From Ziziphus jujuba (lineage: Eukaryota; Streptophyta; Magnoliopsida; Rosales; Rhamnaceae): a stretch of 64,000 nt of DNA. The first letter of the stretch is position 1. Each line of letters starts with the position of its first letter. This document shows positions 36,774-48,322 of this stretch, piece after piece. The DNA lies in contig NC_083386.1 of assembly GCF_031755915.1 (NCBI RefSeq), positions 2,036,001 through 2,100,000 on the forward strand, given 5' to 3'. The position numbers and the translations under genes were made by a program. Below the pieces are notes generated by a model. That model worked only from the letters and a program-made list of their open reading frames with translations, made no database searches and had not been told where the DNA came from.

Positions 36774-39700
36774 TGTAACACCCCGTCCCAAAGTACAACG
36801 GAAATTTTCCAACTTTGACCGTTGACCGTTGACCATTGACCAAGGGGTCAAAAGTTGACTTTTTGATTCGGATGGAATTCTAGGCTGACTGAGGTACCTT
36901 TACGAAGTACACGTTGGCACGAGTTCGTAGACTAGTAACACGTTGAAAATGGAGCTACGGTTTGAAAGTTATGAGCAAAACAAGTTGAGGTCCAAACTGT
37001 CCAAGGGGTGCCAGAGTTGACTATTTATTCATGCAAAGTTGAGCTTTGACTCATGCATGGTTGTAAAGTGCTCGTCGATACGAGTTCATAAACTAGCGGC
37101 ACTCTTAAATTGGGCATCTGGTTAAAAAGTTATGGACGTGTGAGGTTTTTCGACTACCATAATATTTTAATGTTTTTGAATCGGTGAAAAGTAAAACACC
37201 ATGTGTCGACATATGAGAGATCCACATGGGTGAATAGTGTCACCCACGGTGGCTTTTATTTTGGCAAAACAGTGGGGGAGGAGAGAGAGAGAGAGCTAGG
37301 AAACGACCGGCCACCATCGGGCACCGGAGGGCCACACGCGCCACCCCACTGCCTCCACCTCCTCAATTCCAACCGGCCACCCAAAATCTCTTGGCCAACC
37401 GGCAGGTAACATGTCGGGATCGAAGCGTTTTCCGGCGACGGTGATTTTTCCCCTCCACCAACGGCCACCACCAATTTGCCTAGTTTCTATCCACCCCAAG
37501 CCACACGCGCCTGACCGGTCTCTCACCCGTGCGAATTCCGGCCTACCCCCCAAATTTCACGGCCATCGGACCTCCGACGCACTGGGATCAGAGTATTTTC
37601 CGGCGAGGGGCCAAAAATCTTCAAACCCAGATCTCTTCACCGTCCGGCCTCCGTTTGCCTCACCGCCGGTCCCGCTGGAACCCTCTCCCCTCGATCTACA
37701 AAACTCCCAAAAATCTCAGCCATCGGCCACCGAACGCGCCGCCGGCGGCGACGGTTGCCGGTGACCGCGATGGCTCGTCGGAAATCACTATTCTAGCGAG
37801 TACCTAGTTGCACCGCCGGTCTCTCTCCACTAATTCCGACCCCCTGAATCCAAATTCCATGTCTTTTTCCTCCAATTCACCATGGTTTGAGAGAATTGAA
37901 GAGTTGAATCCCGAAAGCTTTCCGGCGAGATTCCGGCCACCTCGGGTCTGATCTCCGGGAAGTAAGACCGGATTCGTAATCCTCGTCACTTAAGCTTCAA
38001 TTCGGTATATTACTCGTCAATTTTGGTTAACGCTTGTGTTTAACCCCCCCGGGTACCGGGTATTATTTACCCGAATAAAATATTAATTTATTTGACTGTG
38101 TGTGAATTGTTGTTCTAGGAGCACGTGTGCGTCGTGAAATTGATCCCATGAAGGATCTTAGGTTAATTGTGTGCTTCAGATGAGTGACCCAGCTTTAATT
38201 TATTTTGGGGTGATTAATTATATTTATTTTATATTAATTTGATATCCTGAATTATGCTCATGTGGTGGAAATTGAATTTAATTGTGGGAAAAATATTATT
38301 TTATATATATACATCTGTTTAGTGCTGCTAAATGAAAAGTTGGGTTAGAAATGAATTTCTGATTTTTATTGTGATTTAATTGTATTTATCACGCATGAGC
38401 ACGGTGGTTTTAATTAATTAATTTTATTTGGATTTTAATATTATTTTTGGGCATGATTTGATTTTCAAATATTTCAAGGAAAATATTTGTTTAAGTTGGT
38501 GGCTTCAATTTTTATAAGTATGCCCATGGAATATTATGTGACTTAATGTATCATATTTCAAAAATATTATGCCATTGGAAAATTTTGAATATTTAAATTG
38601 GTGGAAATCGAGAGCTGGTGGATTTGAAAATTATGGTATTTATGTGATGAATTTATGGCGCTGATTATAAAGGAATTGTGGAAAATTTACGGGTTTAATT
38701 GGATGGAATAAACCCGGTATGTTTATGGAAAATTTGAGATTTGAGATATAAAATAAATATGTGGATTTTATGATTTTTAGATGCACCATACACGTACTGA
38801 TGTTCTGTATATATGGATGTGATTAATGCGCACATGGATGTGATTAGCGTGCAGGTGGGTGTGAGTAGCGCGTAGGTGATTTATGGGGTTGTCCTGTGTT
38901 TGCCGTCGGATGAGGGTAGGCCGCCCCTCCATGACCGGGACACCTGTTTGCAGCAGCGCGGTGGGACGCCACGCGACCGTATACCGGTTTCTCTCTATAA
39001 CCTCCTGTCTGGCGGTACCTTGGGATGTTGGGTACTGTTGGCGCCACTGGTATATAGTGGGTGCATCAAGTGATTTTCAGAACTGGGATTTTAAAATAAA
39101 TATTTTGAAATTGTATTGGAATTAAGAACATAATTAATGCTGTTTTTATTATTTATTTGAATGAGGATTTTAAATTGATTTAATTTTCCCTTCACTTAAT
39201 TATTCAATAAATTAATTTCTTTTAATTGTAAATTTTGAATTCTTGATTTATTATATTTTTTATTTGATATTTAGTCGAATAAATTGATGTCTTAGTTTTC
39301 AGGGAATACGAATAAAGGGTTTTGTGAAAATGTTTTAAAAAGGAAACTTTTCCAACCGAGAGAATCGTAAGGGTTTTAAGAGAAAATATTATTTCCAATT
39401 AATTATTATTTATCTACTTAATTATCGTAGTATTATAATTGTAGAGTAGATAGGGTCACTCACTGAGATGATTAGCATGTCATATTTTTAAATTCCATTC
39501 CTCTAGGTACCAGGTTTTGTCGGTATTCATCCGGAGCGGACTTGATCTTCATCGCTGTCGTAAATCGAGAAGTCCTCCTCGTCTTCATTTACTTTATTGT
39601 AATATCCCTTTCATCCTTGTTGTGTAATTTCTATACTTAATAGTACTTCATGAAGCTCTGTATACTGTCTCGAACATTTATGTATTAATTATGCACTGGA

Positions 39701-39919
39701 GTATTATTATTCATTTGGAGTGCTATAAATTTGTGGAATCAAATTGTAGTATTGTGGGAGGAATAAGGGGATGAATATAGAAGTGTGTTTTCTGTGTAGG
39801 AAATTTGTGGTAAGTCCAACCCTTAGGGGCCGGATTTTCCATTGGAGAGTCCAGTAGGGTTTCCCTGGGATCAGGGCTTGGCGAAGGTTCCGGTGAGGAA
39901 TTTTGGACAGGTCCTGACA
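36774..39919 (+). repeat. 3' LTR of the Del-like element
   Basis: Starts TGTAACACCCCGTCCC and ends GACAGGTCCTGACA. By eye it is nearly identical to 24146-27320 over most of its length, with a few small deletions, for example near 37320 and 39830. Confidence 0.9.
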
Positions 39920-39940
39920 CAGGTGGTCTGGGTTGTCACA

Positions 39941-40171
39941 GATGATATCAGAGCCGGACCCGGATTGGTGTGCCAGCAAGGACGCTGGGCCCTAAGGGGG
40001 GAGGATTGTGAAGTCCCACATCGGTTGGAAAGGGGAACGAAACACTCCTTATAAGTGGGTGTAGATAAGTTTATCTTGCAAGGCCTTTTAAAACCTTGAG
40101 GGCTGGGTTATAAGAGGATTTTCCAGGCCCAAAGAGAACAATATCGCATGCGGATGGTCTGGGCCGTCACA
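39941..40171 (+). repeat. TRIM interior and 3' LTR
   Basis: The interior 39941-40006 has the primer-binding site and polypurine tract but no coding region. The 3' LTR 40007-40171 is complete and serves as the reference for the interrupted 5' LTR. Confidence 0.88.
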
Positions 40172-40775
40172 TGTAGTGTGAATGAAATAGTTAGGATGGA
40201 AAATAATGGCTTAGAGAGGAGATTTATGATATTTTTAATTCCAAGGGATCAAATTGTATTTAAAATAAGCTTCTATGAAGTTGGATGAAATTAGCTCTTT
40301 TCAATTTTTTGGCAATGTAGGAAATTGTAGGAAAAATAATGGTCAAAAAGTTCCAGTTTGGCTGCCGTTCTAATAAGTGAATACTTCTTTTGTTATTTCA
40401 AAGGCAGCCAAAACAGAATTTTTAATTAAAGCCTTATTATTAATTTTTTTTATCTATCATTTTTGTATCTTTGAGGCTGCAAAAATAGAATCTTTGGCTG
40501 CCATTTTTACCACCTATTTGTCTTTTATACAAGAAGTCAAAATATGGGATGCACAGGTATCCCTCTTTCAGTTAACCATTAAACAAATTTTTAGTTCTCT
40601 AGCTGTTGCAAACAAAAATAAAAATTGAAGATCTCAATTGAACATTTAGCCTCCCTTCAATTAAAACTATATAAATCACATGGGTAGTGAAGTCAATTTA
40701 AATTCATATGTTATATAAATATATACTTTCCTTAACTAATTAGGCATAATCTACAATTTGTCGATTTCGATGTAG

Positions 40776-41314
40776 ATTTTGGGCTTCAGGTTGTTAAAAA
40801 ACTTCAAGCTTTAACATTAGAACAAGCTGATGATTGTGGATGGACTCCTCTTCACTATGCCGCACATATTGGCAATGAGGTACTTGTTAAACGATTTTTG
40901 AACAAAGATAGTAAGCGCCTTCCTTTCTCAAAGAACAAAGAAGGTATGTCTGCCCTTCACATTGCAGCAAAGAGAGGACAAGATGCTGTCATTAGAGTGT
41001 TGATGGAAAGTTGTCCAGAAGTTTGTGAGTTGTTGAATAAAAACGGTCGGACAGCTCTTCATATTACGGTGGAAAGTAGAAAGATTATGGTGGTGAAATT
41101 TTTCCAAGAACGGGCCATGGCTTTTCAGGATCTTATAAACCTGAAAGATTATAAAGGAAATACAGCTTTGCATGTAGCCGCTAATGTAGTAGATTTCCAT
41201 ATTTTAAGAATTCTTACAAACGACTCAAGAATTGACAAAGAAGCTACAAATAAGGACAAAAAGACATTTGTTGACATAATCCTAACAAATAAGGAGCTAC
41301 AAGATACTACAATT
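40776..41314 (+). CDS. Locus B exon 2: ankyrin repeats, open
   Basis: Open exon from the tgtag acceptor ending at 40775 to the GTAAGT donor at 41315. It encodes DFGLQVVKKLQ and then ankyrin cores GWTPLHYAAHIGN, GMSALHIAAKRGQ, GRTALHITVESRK and GNTALHVAANVVD, ending ELQDTTI. Unlike exon 2 of loci A, D and F it has no frameshift, stop or insertion. The locus as a whole is broken (stop in exon 1, 16-kb nest in intron 1, gypsy insertion in the PGG exon), so this is an intact exon in a damaged gene. Confidence 0.85.
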
Positions 41315-41867
41315 GTAAGTTTTCTGGCACACATGCTAAATGGAACTGTATATTAATGCATGGCTTACATCATCTAATTAATGTGCATATATGATATAAT
41401 ATGACTCAGATATGTACAATAGAGAATATTTGATGGTATACATAATACATCATTAGCCAAGCATTAACTTTGGGGAAAAAATTTTTTTATTAGGTATGAG
41501 ATTAAGCAAAATAGATAAAAGAATAAACATAGAAGTGGTCTGGTCTAATAATAAATTCCATATATATATATATATTCAATTCTATTATATTTATATAGGG
41601 CAATTTGATACTTTGATTTATAATTCTTTTTTGAAAAGAAATACTAATATTCATGTAATTTTAAAGTGTGTTTTTTTTTTTTTTGGTTCCTTTTCTATAG
41701 AAGAAATGTTAGGGTCGTTATTTATAATGTCAATATATAGTTAAGGTGTTTTATGTATGTATTTAACCCCAATAATTTAATCATAGTGTATCTACATATA
41801 TATATGTTTAGTGTTGTAGTACTTTTTGTCTCTATACTGAACTTCCTTCCTGAAAGCAATTATAGTA
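41315..41867 (+). other. Intron 2 of locus B
   Basis: AT-rich spacer matching 3000-3534, with (AT)n near 41565 and a T-run near 41672. No gene is seen. The acceptor is uncertain, as in copy A. Confidence 0.6.
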
Positions 41868-42015
41868 CTGGTTAATCTCATGCATCCAAGGACATGTGTG
41901 TTGGCATTAATAAATATTTTCAAACCGATTCATATAATTGAAAAGTGTAATGGATTACATACATGCATGTGGTCCAGTTGAAGATCATGGTGAGTTTGGA
42001 GATAGAAATTGTTTT

Positions 42016-43135
42016 TGATGTGATTCCGCCCGAGCCCGCTCAACCGATAACCCGCTAGGGTGCTGACTCGACACGGATGAAGATTAGGCCAATCACAAGA
42101 GCTCAAATTAAGAGATTTAAGGACAACCTGGGAGTATTTATACAGGGGGTGATCAATCTCAACAGAGCTTGTCCATACGTGAAGATACAAAGCCTATTCT
42201 AAGCATCCAAGTGGTGGAAGCCGATACGGACTCGGGTGACGGTTTTGGTACATTTTTGGACTCCGGGAAGCATGAAATGGTTCCAATGCTTTATGGGTTC
42301 AATACATATGCCTAAGAGGTCATGGAATCAAGTTAAATCAGCCTCAAATGCAATCAAAAAGGGCTTGTACGGACAGCATCAACAATTTGACCGAATTTGC
42401 TGTATTGCTTGCTGGCTTTACTGTATTTTACTGTATTAGCCTTTTCTTATTTTTCCAAGCATGGGCAACGTGTGGGACTTCATATTCAGCTTATTTGGAA
42501 TCCTAAAAAGAATCTAGAAGCTGATTTGAAGCTCAAAGAGGTCAAAGATTGATTAAAAGGCTAGCATTTTTAGTTTCCTAATTTGTTTTTACTTTTTGTT
42601 TTTGGAAACTACCATTACTTTTTGGCTTTTATTTATTTATTTTCTGGACAAATAACTTTAGGAAGGTTTTTATTTTATTCTTTCCATTGTAAATTAATTA
42701 ATTCCTAATTTAATATAAAGGAATTAATTAATTAAACTTAGATTAGGAAAGGAAGTATAGTTTCGGCCAACTAGGTTTCTTTATGTGTGGTGGCCGGTTT
42801 TCTTTATGTTCTAGGGTTTTATTTCGTGGATTTGTAGCCTATTTAAAGGCTTAGTTATCAACAAGAATAAAACTTTGATTTGATTAAGAAAATACTTGTG
42901 AGATTAATTATCTCTTTGTTCTTTGAGAACACCTAAAACACCATTAGAGAATTGGTTGTTTTAGCTTGACTTATCAATAGGTTTTCCATCCCCTACTGTG
43001 GCGTCTACATTATACCAAGGTTTCTAACCATAGGTTGGTTAGGGGTTGAGGTCCATTCCATTAGAACTTGAACTTAATTAAGATCCAGGCTAATATAATG
43101 CGGGTTTAGGAGCAGGTCATCCTAGGTTCGTATCA
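42016..43135 (+). repeat. 5' LTR of the gypsy element in locus B
   Basis: 1120 bp, starting TGATGTGATTCCGCC and ending GGTTCGTATCA. It is 15 bp shorter than the 3' LTR owing to a deletion near 42553 (the stretch AAAGTCAACTTGATC is absent). Otherwise the two LTRs are nearly identical. Confidence 0.93.
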
Positions 43136-44300
43136 TTTGGTATCAGAGCTAAATTTTGTTCGGGTTTGATCTATCTTTATTTGCTTTTGTGTTATTCTGG
43201 AATTTTAGCATTAGGTTAAGGTTGCATCTATCCCATACACGTTCAGCATATCTTTAAAAAAAAAAAAAAAAAAACAAAACAAAAACTCACTCCTAGTTGA
43301 ATTAGGTTTCCTTGTTTTACCATATCTTTGTTTCCCTGTTTGTTGGTTGATTTTTCATATTTGTTCTTGGTAATTTTTGTTTTTGTGCATTTTTTTTCTT
43401 TGCTGTTTTAGTATTAAATATTTGCATTCATACATTTAAACAAAAAAAAAAAAAAAAAAAACAGAAGGTGACTTGCGGCAACAACTCTAAAAGAAAAAAA
43501 AACAAAACTGCACTTTTGTTCTTGTCACGGGTTTGGTGATTATTAGGAGTTGGAATTGCAAGTTTGTTGTTTCTTCTTGTTACTGCAGTTGTGTTGATAT
43601 TCAGTGAGTATTTTTTAAAAAAAAAAGAAAAAAAGAAAGAAGAAACCCGAATTAAAAAAAAAAAAATTCGGTTGGGTTAAATTTGGTGTTGAAGTTTGTT
43701 TCTGGGAATTTCTTGTAGCTGCTGATTTGTTGGTCATCTTTTCAATATTTGGAGTTGTTGGAGATTATTATTGTTGCAGATAAAAAAAAAAATTGGATTA
43801 AAATTGCTAAAGGAATTGATACATAAAAGCTTGGATTACTAAGAACACAACCAACAATCATTCAATATTTTTGTTCTACTTGATTCTTGCTGAATTTGAC
43901 TTTCCTTTGCCACAATTTTATTCTTGGACTCATAATCTACTACCATCTGGTGCAGTTTTCAAAAATTCCAACGTTTTCCCATGATTTTGTGTTTTCTTGT
44001 CTAGAAAGCCGAAAAATTAGGATTTGTTGGATTCTTTCGGTATTGCCTACTTTTTGCTACTGTTTTGTTGATAAGTTTAATTAAAACATACTAGTGATCT
44101 AATTGCTGTTTTGTGGGTATTTTAATTGGAACTTTGAGATAATTCATTGAGTGGAAAAAGGCAAGAGTTTTGAGCTTAAAAAAGGGTAAAAGTCGAAACA
44201 AGTGTGCAAACACGAGTGTTGAGTCCTTATTTGAGTGAAACACGTAAGGGAGTGAAATTGGTAAGGTCCTATTTTATTTTTATTGCATTATTATACTAAC

Positions 44301-46664
44301 ATGACAGAATCAAGAATGAGGAGAGGAGATCCATCTTTGAGGATCAATGAGGAGGAGTCCGTAGCATTCCATGGCAATGCCCGAGCTATCGGGAGTGGAG
44401 ACCAAGTGGACATGAGAGCTGTTTTGGAGTCAATACAGCGGGTTAGTGCTTAAGTTGAGCATGTGAATCAAAGGATGGGAAGGCTAGAAGTTTCCCAAGG
44501 AATTTCGAACACAAGAAATAGGCCAGAATTCCATGGAGGACGAGGCCAAGGATGAGGAGGTCGCGAGAGACTGATAGAGAAATTTGATGAGGAGCCATTC
44601 GGTGGAGACTTTGAGGAAGGTATGGACGAAACTTTTGCTGTCCAAGATAGAGCTGGCCGTGGAAGATATAGGAGGGAAGAAACAGATGACAATCTTAACA
44701 ATATCAAGATCAACATCCCACCATTCATGGGAAAAAGTGACCCCGACGCATATTTGGAGTGGGAAGAAAAGATGGAGATGATATTTGACCGCCATAATTA
44801 TTCGGAGGCTAAGAAGGTGAAATTGGCGGCAATGGAGTTTGGCCATTATGCACTCCAATGGTGTACCAATGAGCAAAACACCCGAAGGAGAGTTGGTGAT
44901 GACTTGATTACTACATGGCGACAAATGAAAGGAACCATACGGAAGCGATTCGTACCATCACACTATCATAGGTTGCTGCATTAAAGACTTCAATCTTTAT
45001 CTCAAGGACATGGATCCGTGGAGGATTATTACAAGGAGATGGAGATGCTTATGATGAGATTGAACTTGAATGAAGATATGGAAGCAACCATGGCAAGGTT
45101 TCTTGGTGGTTTGAATCGTGAAATAGCCAATCAACTAGAATTGCAACAATATGTGGAATTGGAGGAGATGTTGCATGTGGCTATTAAATTAGAGCATCAA
45201 TTCAAGAGGAGGGGTGTAAGATCATGGTTTGGAGGTGTTTCCAACAGTGGAAGGTCCAATTCTAGTGGCTGGAGGAACAATCCCATCTATGAAAGAAAGG
45301 CAAAGCCGAAAGTCAAAGAAGAAAGTTCAAATTGGCCAAGGAAGGAGACTAGAACCGAATCTGTCCAAGCACCAAAGAATGAGTTAAAATTAGATCCTAA
45401 ACCTTCTAGAACTCATGATGTTGTGTGTTTTAAGTGTCAGGGAGGAGGACACATCGCTAGCCAATGCCCGAATAGAAGAATCATGGTGTTAAAGGGCAAT
45501 GACGAGCTAGAATCGGAAAGTGAAGAAAGTGAGGATGAAGCTAAGCAAGAGGAGGAGGACTTGGAGGATGAACCCGAAACCTTGCAACCATCCAATGCTG
45601 AATTAAACTTGCTTTCTAGGAGAGTACTTACTGCATACAAAGATGAGGATGAAATTCAAAGAGAGAACATCTTCCACACCCGATGTGAAATTCAAGGTAA
45701 GATTTGTAGTATGATTATTGATAGTAGAAGTTGTACTAATGTAATAAGTAACCTTGTAGTTGATAAATTGGGCTTAAAAACAATAAAACATCCTAAACCA
45801 TATAGATTACAATGGCTTAATGATAGTGGTGAGATGAAAGTAAACAAACAAGCTAAAGTAAAATTTAGTATAGGTAGATATGAGGATGTAGTCTTATGTG
45901 ATATTGTACCCATGATTGCTGGACATATACTATTAGGTAGGCCATGGCAATTTGATAAAGATGCTACCCATTTTGGTCGAGAAAATAGTATTGTTTTCAG
46001 CTTTAAAGGGATGAAGGTCAAGCTGGAACCATTATCTCCTAAAAAGGTTTACAAAGACCAATTACAAATGCAACAAAGGAGAGAAGCCGAAAAGCTCAAG
46101 GAAAAAGTAAGTATGGCACCAACGGCTTCACCATTTTTTCAAGAAGGTAAGAATGAGGTTACTGATCAAGGTAAGGTTTCTAAAACTCATATTGAGTGGA
46201 AAGATCAAGGAAAAACTGAAAGAGAAGGGAAAGAAAGTGGCAAATCCAAGAGCTTGGAGAAGGAAGGGAAATCCGAAGGTTTGTGCCAATCCACGGGGGA
46301 AAAAGAAAAAGAAAGAAAAAAAAGGTCAAGTAGCAACTTTTATTTGAGTTTAGGGGATATTAATAAGGTTATTGAGTGTAAGAAACCTTTGCTGGTCATG
46401 ATTTATAAAGAAAATTATTTTAATGATCAAACTAACATTGAAGAACTTGAATTGCCAAGTTCAATGATTTCTCTTTTGAAGGAATTTGGAGATGTCTTCC
46501 CAAATGAAATTCCAAGTGGACTACCAGCCAATCAAGAGGGAAAAGGTGAGCTTGCTGTCCAAGGTAAGTCTTCTAATACTCAGGTTGTGTGGGAAAATTT
46601 TAATAAAACCAAGAGTGAAAATTTTGGTGCAAAAGCCGAGAGTGAGGAATGTGAGATGGCGTGA
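44301..46664 (+). pseudogene. gag-protease region of the gypsy element in locus B
   Basis: The gag start is ATG 44301 (MTESRMRRGDPSL). In-frame stops occur at 44451-44453, 44552-44554 and 44982-44984, after which a 548-residue frame continues from 45018. It contains an intact zinc knuckle CFKCQGGGHIASQC (about 45427-45468), a protease-like segment DSRSCTNVISNLVVDKLGL (the first triad is DSR, not DSG/DTG) and LLGRPWQFD. It reaches the pre-RT linker FGDVFPNEIPSGLP and then diverges at the deletion. The basic, lysine- and glutamate-rich stretch before the linker is typical of the spacer in this element group. Confidence 0.87.
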
Positions 46665-47176
46665 GTGAGAAAGGAAAAGGAAGACAAGAAAGGAAAAATA
46701 TAAATTTTTATCTTAGCTTTCGTGGTGTTAATAAAGTAATTATGAATAAGAAATCATTGCTGACCCTGAATTTTAAAGATACTTATTTAAAGATGTCTTT
46801 ATTGAATAGAACTTTATCTGCATTGTTGAGAGCTTTACTTAGTGGCAATTTGAAAATTTGGGAAATATTGTTTGCTAACTTTAAAAAGTGTAATTTTTAC
46901 CATAATGAGCATGTATTTCTAGATTTTGTTGTAATAGTGTTGGACCAAGGAGAATTGGTTTGGTTGGACTCACGAAAGGAAAGGTTTCCTAATCAAAGAA
47001 AGTTAAAGCACATGCCGCCTATGGATGGACCTTTCCAAGTTTTGAAGCCGAATAACAAGAATGCCTATAAGCTTGATTTACCGGGTGAGTATAACATGAG
47101 TGCTGCATTTAGTGTTGCTGATTTAACTCCTTTTTCTGTAGGTGATGATCTTGATTTGAGGACAAATCCTTTTTAA
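46661..47176 (+). pseudogene. Residual pol C-terminus of the gypsy element in locus B
   Basis: A 171-residue frame after the deletion. It begins with a second copy of the pre-RT spacer motif ([13 protein letters not shown] compared with NFYLSLGDINKVI about 350 bases earlier). It continues through [20 protein letters not shown] and ends with the end of integrase ([43 protein letters not shown]). No catalytic DDE residues are present. The same junction region occurs in the sister element at 30141-30360. Confidence 0.8.
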
Positions 47177-47187
47177 GAGGAGGGGAA

Positions 47188-48322
47188 TGATGTGATTCCG
47201 CCTGAGCCCGCTCAACCGATAACCCGCGGGGGTGCTGACTCGACACGGATGAAGACTAGGCCAATCACAAGAGCTCAAATTAAGAGATTTAAGGATAACC
47301 TGGGAGTATTTATACAGGGGGTAATCAATCTCAACAGAGCTTGTCCATACTTGAAGATACAAAACCTATTCTAAGCATCCAAGTAGTGGAAGCCGATACG
47401 GACCCGGGTGACAGTTTTGGTACATTTTTGGAGTCCGGGAAGCATGAAATGGTTCCAATGCTTTATGGGTTCAATACATATGCCTAAAAGGTCATGGAAT
47501 CAAGTTAAATCTGCCTCAAATGCAATCAAAAAGGGCTTGTACGGACAGCATCAACAATTTGGCCGAATTTGCTGTATTGCTTGCTGGCTTTACTGTATTT
47601 TACTGTATTAGCCTTTTCTTATTTTTCCAAGCATGGGCAACGTGTGGGACTTCATATTCAGCTTATTTGGAATCCTAAAAAGAATCTAGAAGCTGATTTG
47701 AAGCTCAAAGAGGTCAAAGATTGATCAAAGTCAACTTGATCAAAAGGCTAGCATTTTTAATTTCCTAATTTGTTTTTACTTTTTGTTTTAGGAAACTACC
47801 ATTACTTTTTGGCTTTTATTTATTTATTTTCTGGACAAATAAATTTAGGAAGGTTTTTATTTTATTCTTTCCATTGTAAATTAATTAATTCCTAATTTAA
47901 TAAAAAGGAATTAATTAATTAAACTTAGACTAGGAAAGGAAGTATAGTTTCGGCCAACTAGGTTTCTTTATGTGTGGTGGCCGGTTTTCTTTATGTTCTA
48001 GGGTTTTATTTGGTGGATTTTTAGCCTATTTAAAGGCTTAGTTATCAATAAAAATAAAACTTTGATTTGATTAAGAAAATACTTGTGAGATTAATTATCT
48101 CTTTGTTCTTTGAGAACACCTAAAACACCATTAGAGAATTGGTTGTTTTAGCTTGACTTATCAATAGGTTTTCCATCCCCTACTGTGGTGTCTACATTAT
48201 ACCAAGGTTTCTAACCATAGGTTGGTTAGGGGTTGAGGTCCATTCCATTAGAACTTGAACTTAATTAAGATCAGGGCTAATATAATACGGGTTTAGGAGT
48301 AGGTCGTCCTAGGTTCGTATCA
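47188..48322 (+). repeat. 3' LTR of the gypsy element in locus B
   Basis: 1135 bp, same ends as 42016-43135, with the 15-bp segment that the 5' LTR lacks. It ends 43 bases upstream of the ATG of the remaining PGG frame. Confidence 0.93.

Larger units (their letters stand above)
24146..39919 (+). mobile_element. Del/Tekay-like Ty3/gypsy element with degenerate interior
   Basis: LTRs at 24146-27320 and 36774-39919 (about 3.15 kb each) start TGTAACACCCC and end GGTCCTGACA. The target duplication is CAGAT at 24141-24145 against CAGGT at 39920-39924, one mismatch. A degenerate primer site (TTGATATTAGAGCTC) follows the left LTR and a polypurine tract AAGGGGGGAAGA precedes the right LTR. Without the nested element the interior is only about 2.7 kb and keeps broken pieces of pol. 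The two LTRs look very similar while the interior is ruined, which suggests an element copied in trans rather than an old autonomous one. Confidence 0.9.
23997..40171 (+). mobile_element. TRIM retrotransposon, split by a nested element
   Basis: A tiny LTR retrotransposon of about 396 bp once the nested DNA is removed. The 165-bp LTRs start TGTGAAGTCCCACATCGG and end in TCACA. The 5' LTR is 23997-24145 plus 39925-39940, and the 3' LTR is 40007-40171. The 66-bp interior (39941-40006) has a primer-binding site TGATATCAGAGCC and a polypurine tract AAGGGGGGAGGAT and cannot code for protein, as expected of TRIMs. A perfect target duplication TGTAG lies at 23992-23996 and 40172-40176. It depends on proteins supplied by other elements. 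Copy A shows the empty site near 1840. Confidence 0.9.
19364..40775 (+). other. Transposon-inflated intron 1 of locus B
   Basis: This stretch separates ankyrin exon 1 from exon 2 of locus B. The native intron pieces are about 19364-21019, 21338-22190, 23620-23996 and 40172-40775; the last three match 1-2461 of copy A. Everything else is inserted: a MITE, an LTR fragment and the TRIM/Del-like/gypsy nest. A short unassigned frame at 20736-21008 (starting PLTWEECKSLGDARV) follows an acceptor-like CCTTGTAG, but I do not recognise it. Confidence 0.75.
42016..48322 (+). mobile_element. Truncated Ty3/gypsy element in the PGG exon of locus B
   Basis: 5' LTR 42016-43135, primer site TGGTATCAGAGC at 43138-43149, polypurine tract AGAGGAGGGGAA at 47176-47187, 3' LTR 47188-48322. 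A perfect target duplication GTTTT lies at 42011-42015 and 48323-48327, and copy A shows the undisturbed site (AATTGTTTTACC near 3663). The interior holds gag and protease and then stops short of RT, joining directly to a sequence near the end of pol. It lacks RT, RNase H and the integrase core, so it must have moved using proteins from another element. Confidence 0.95.
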
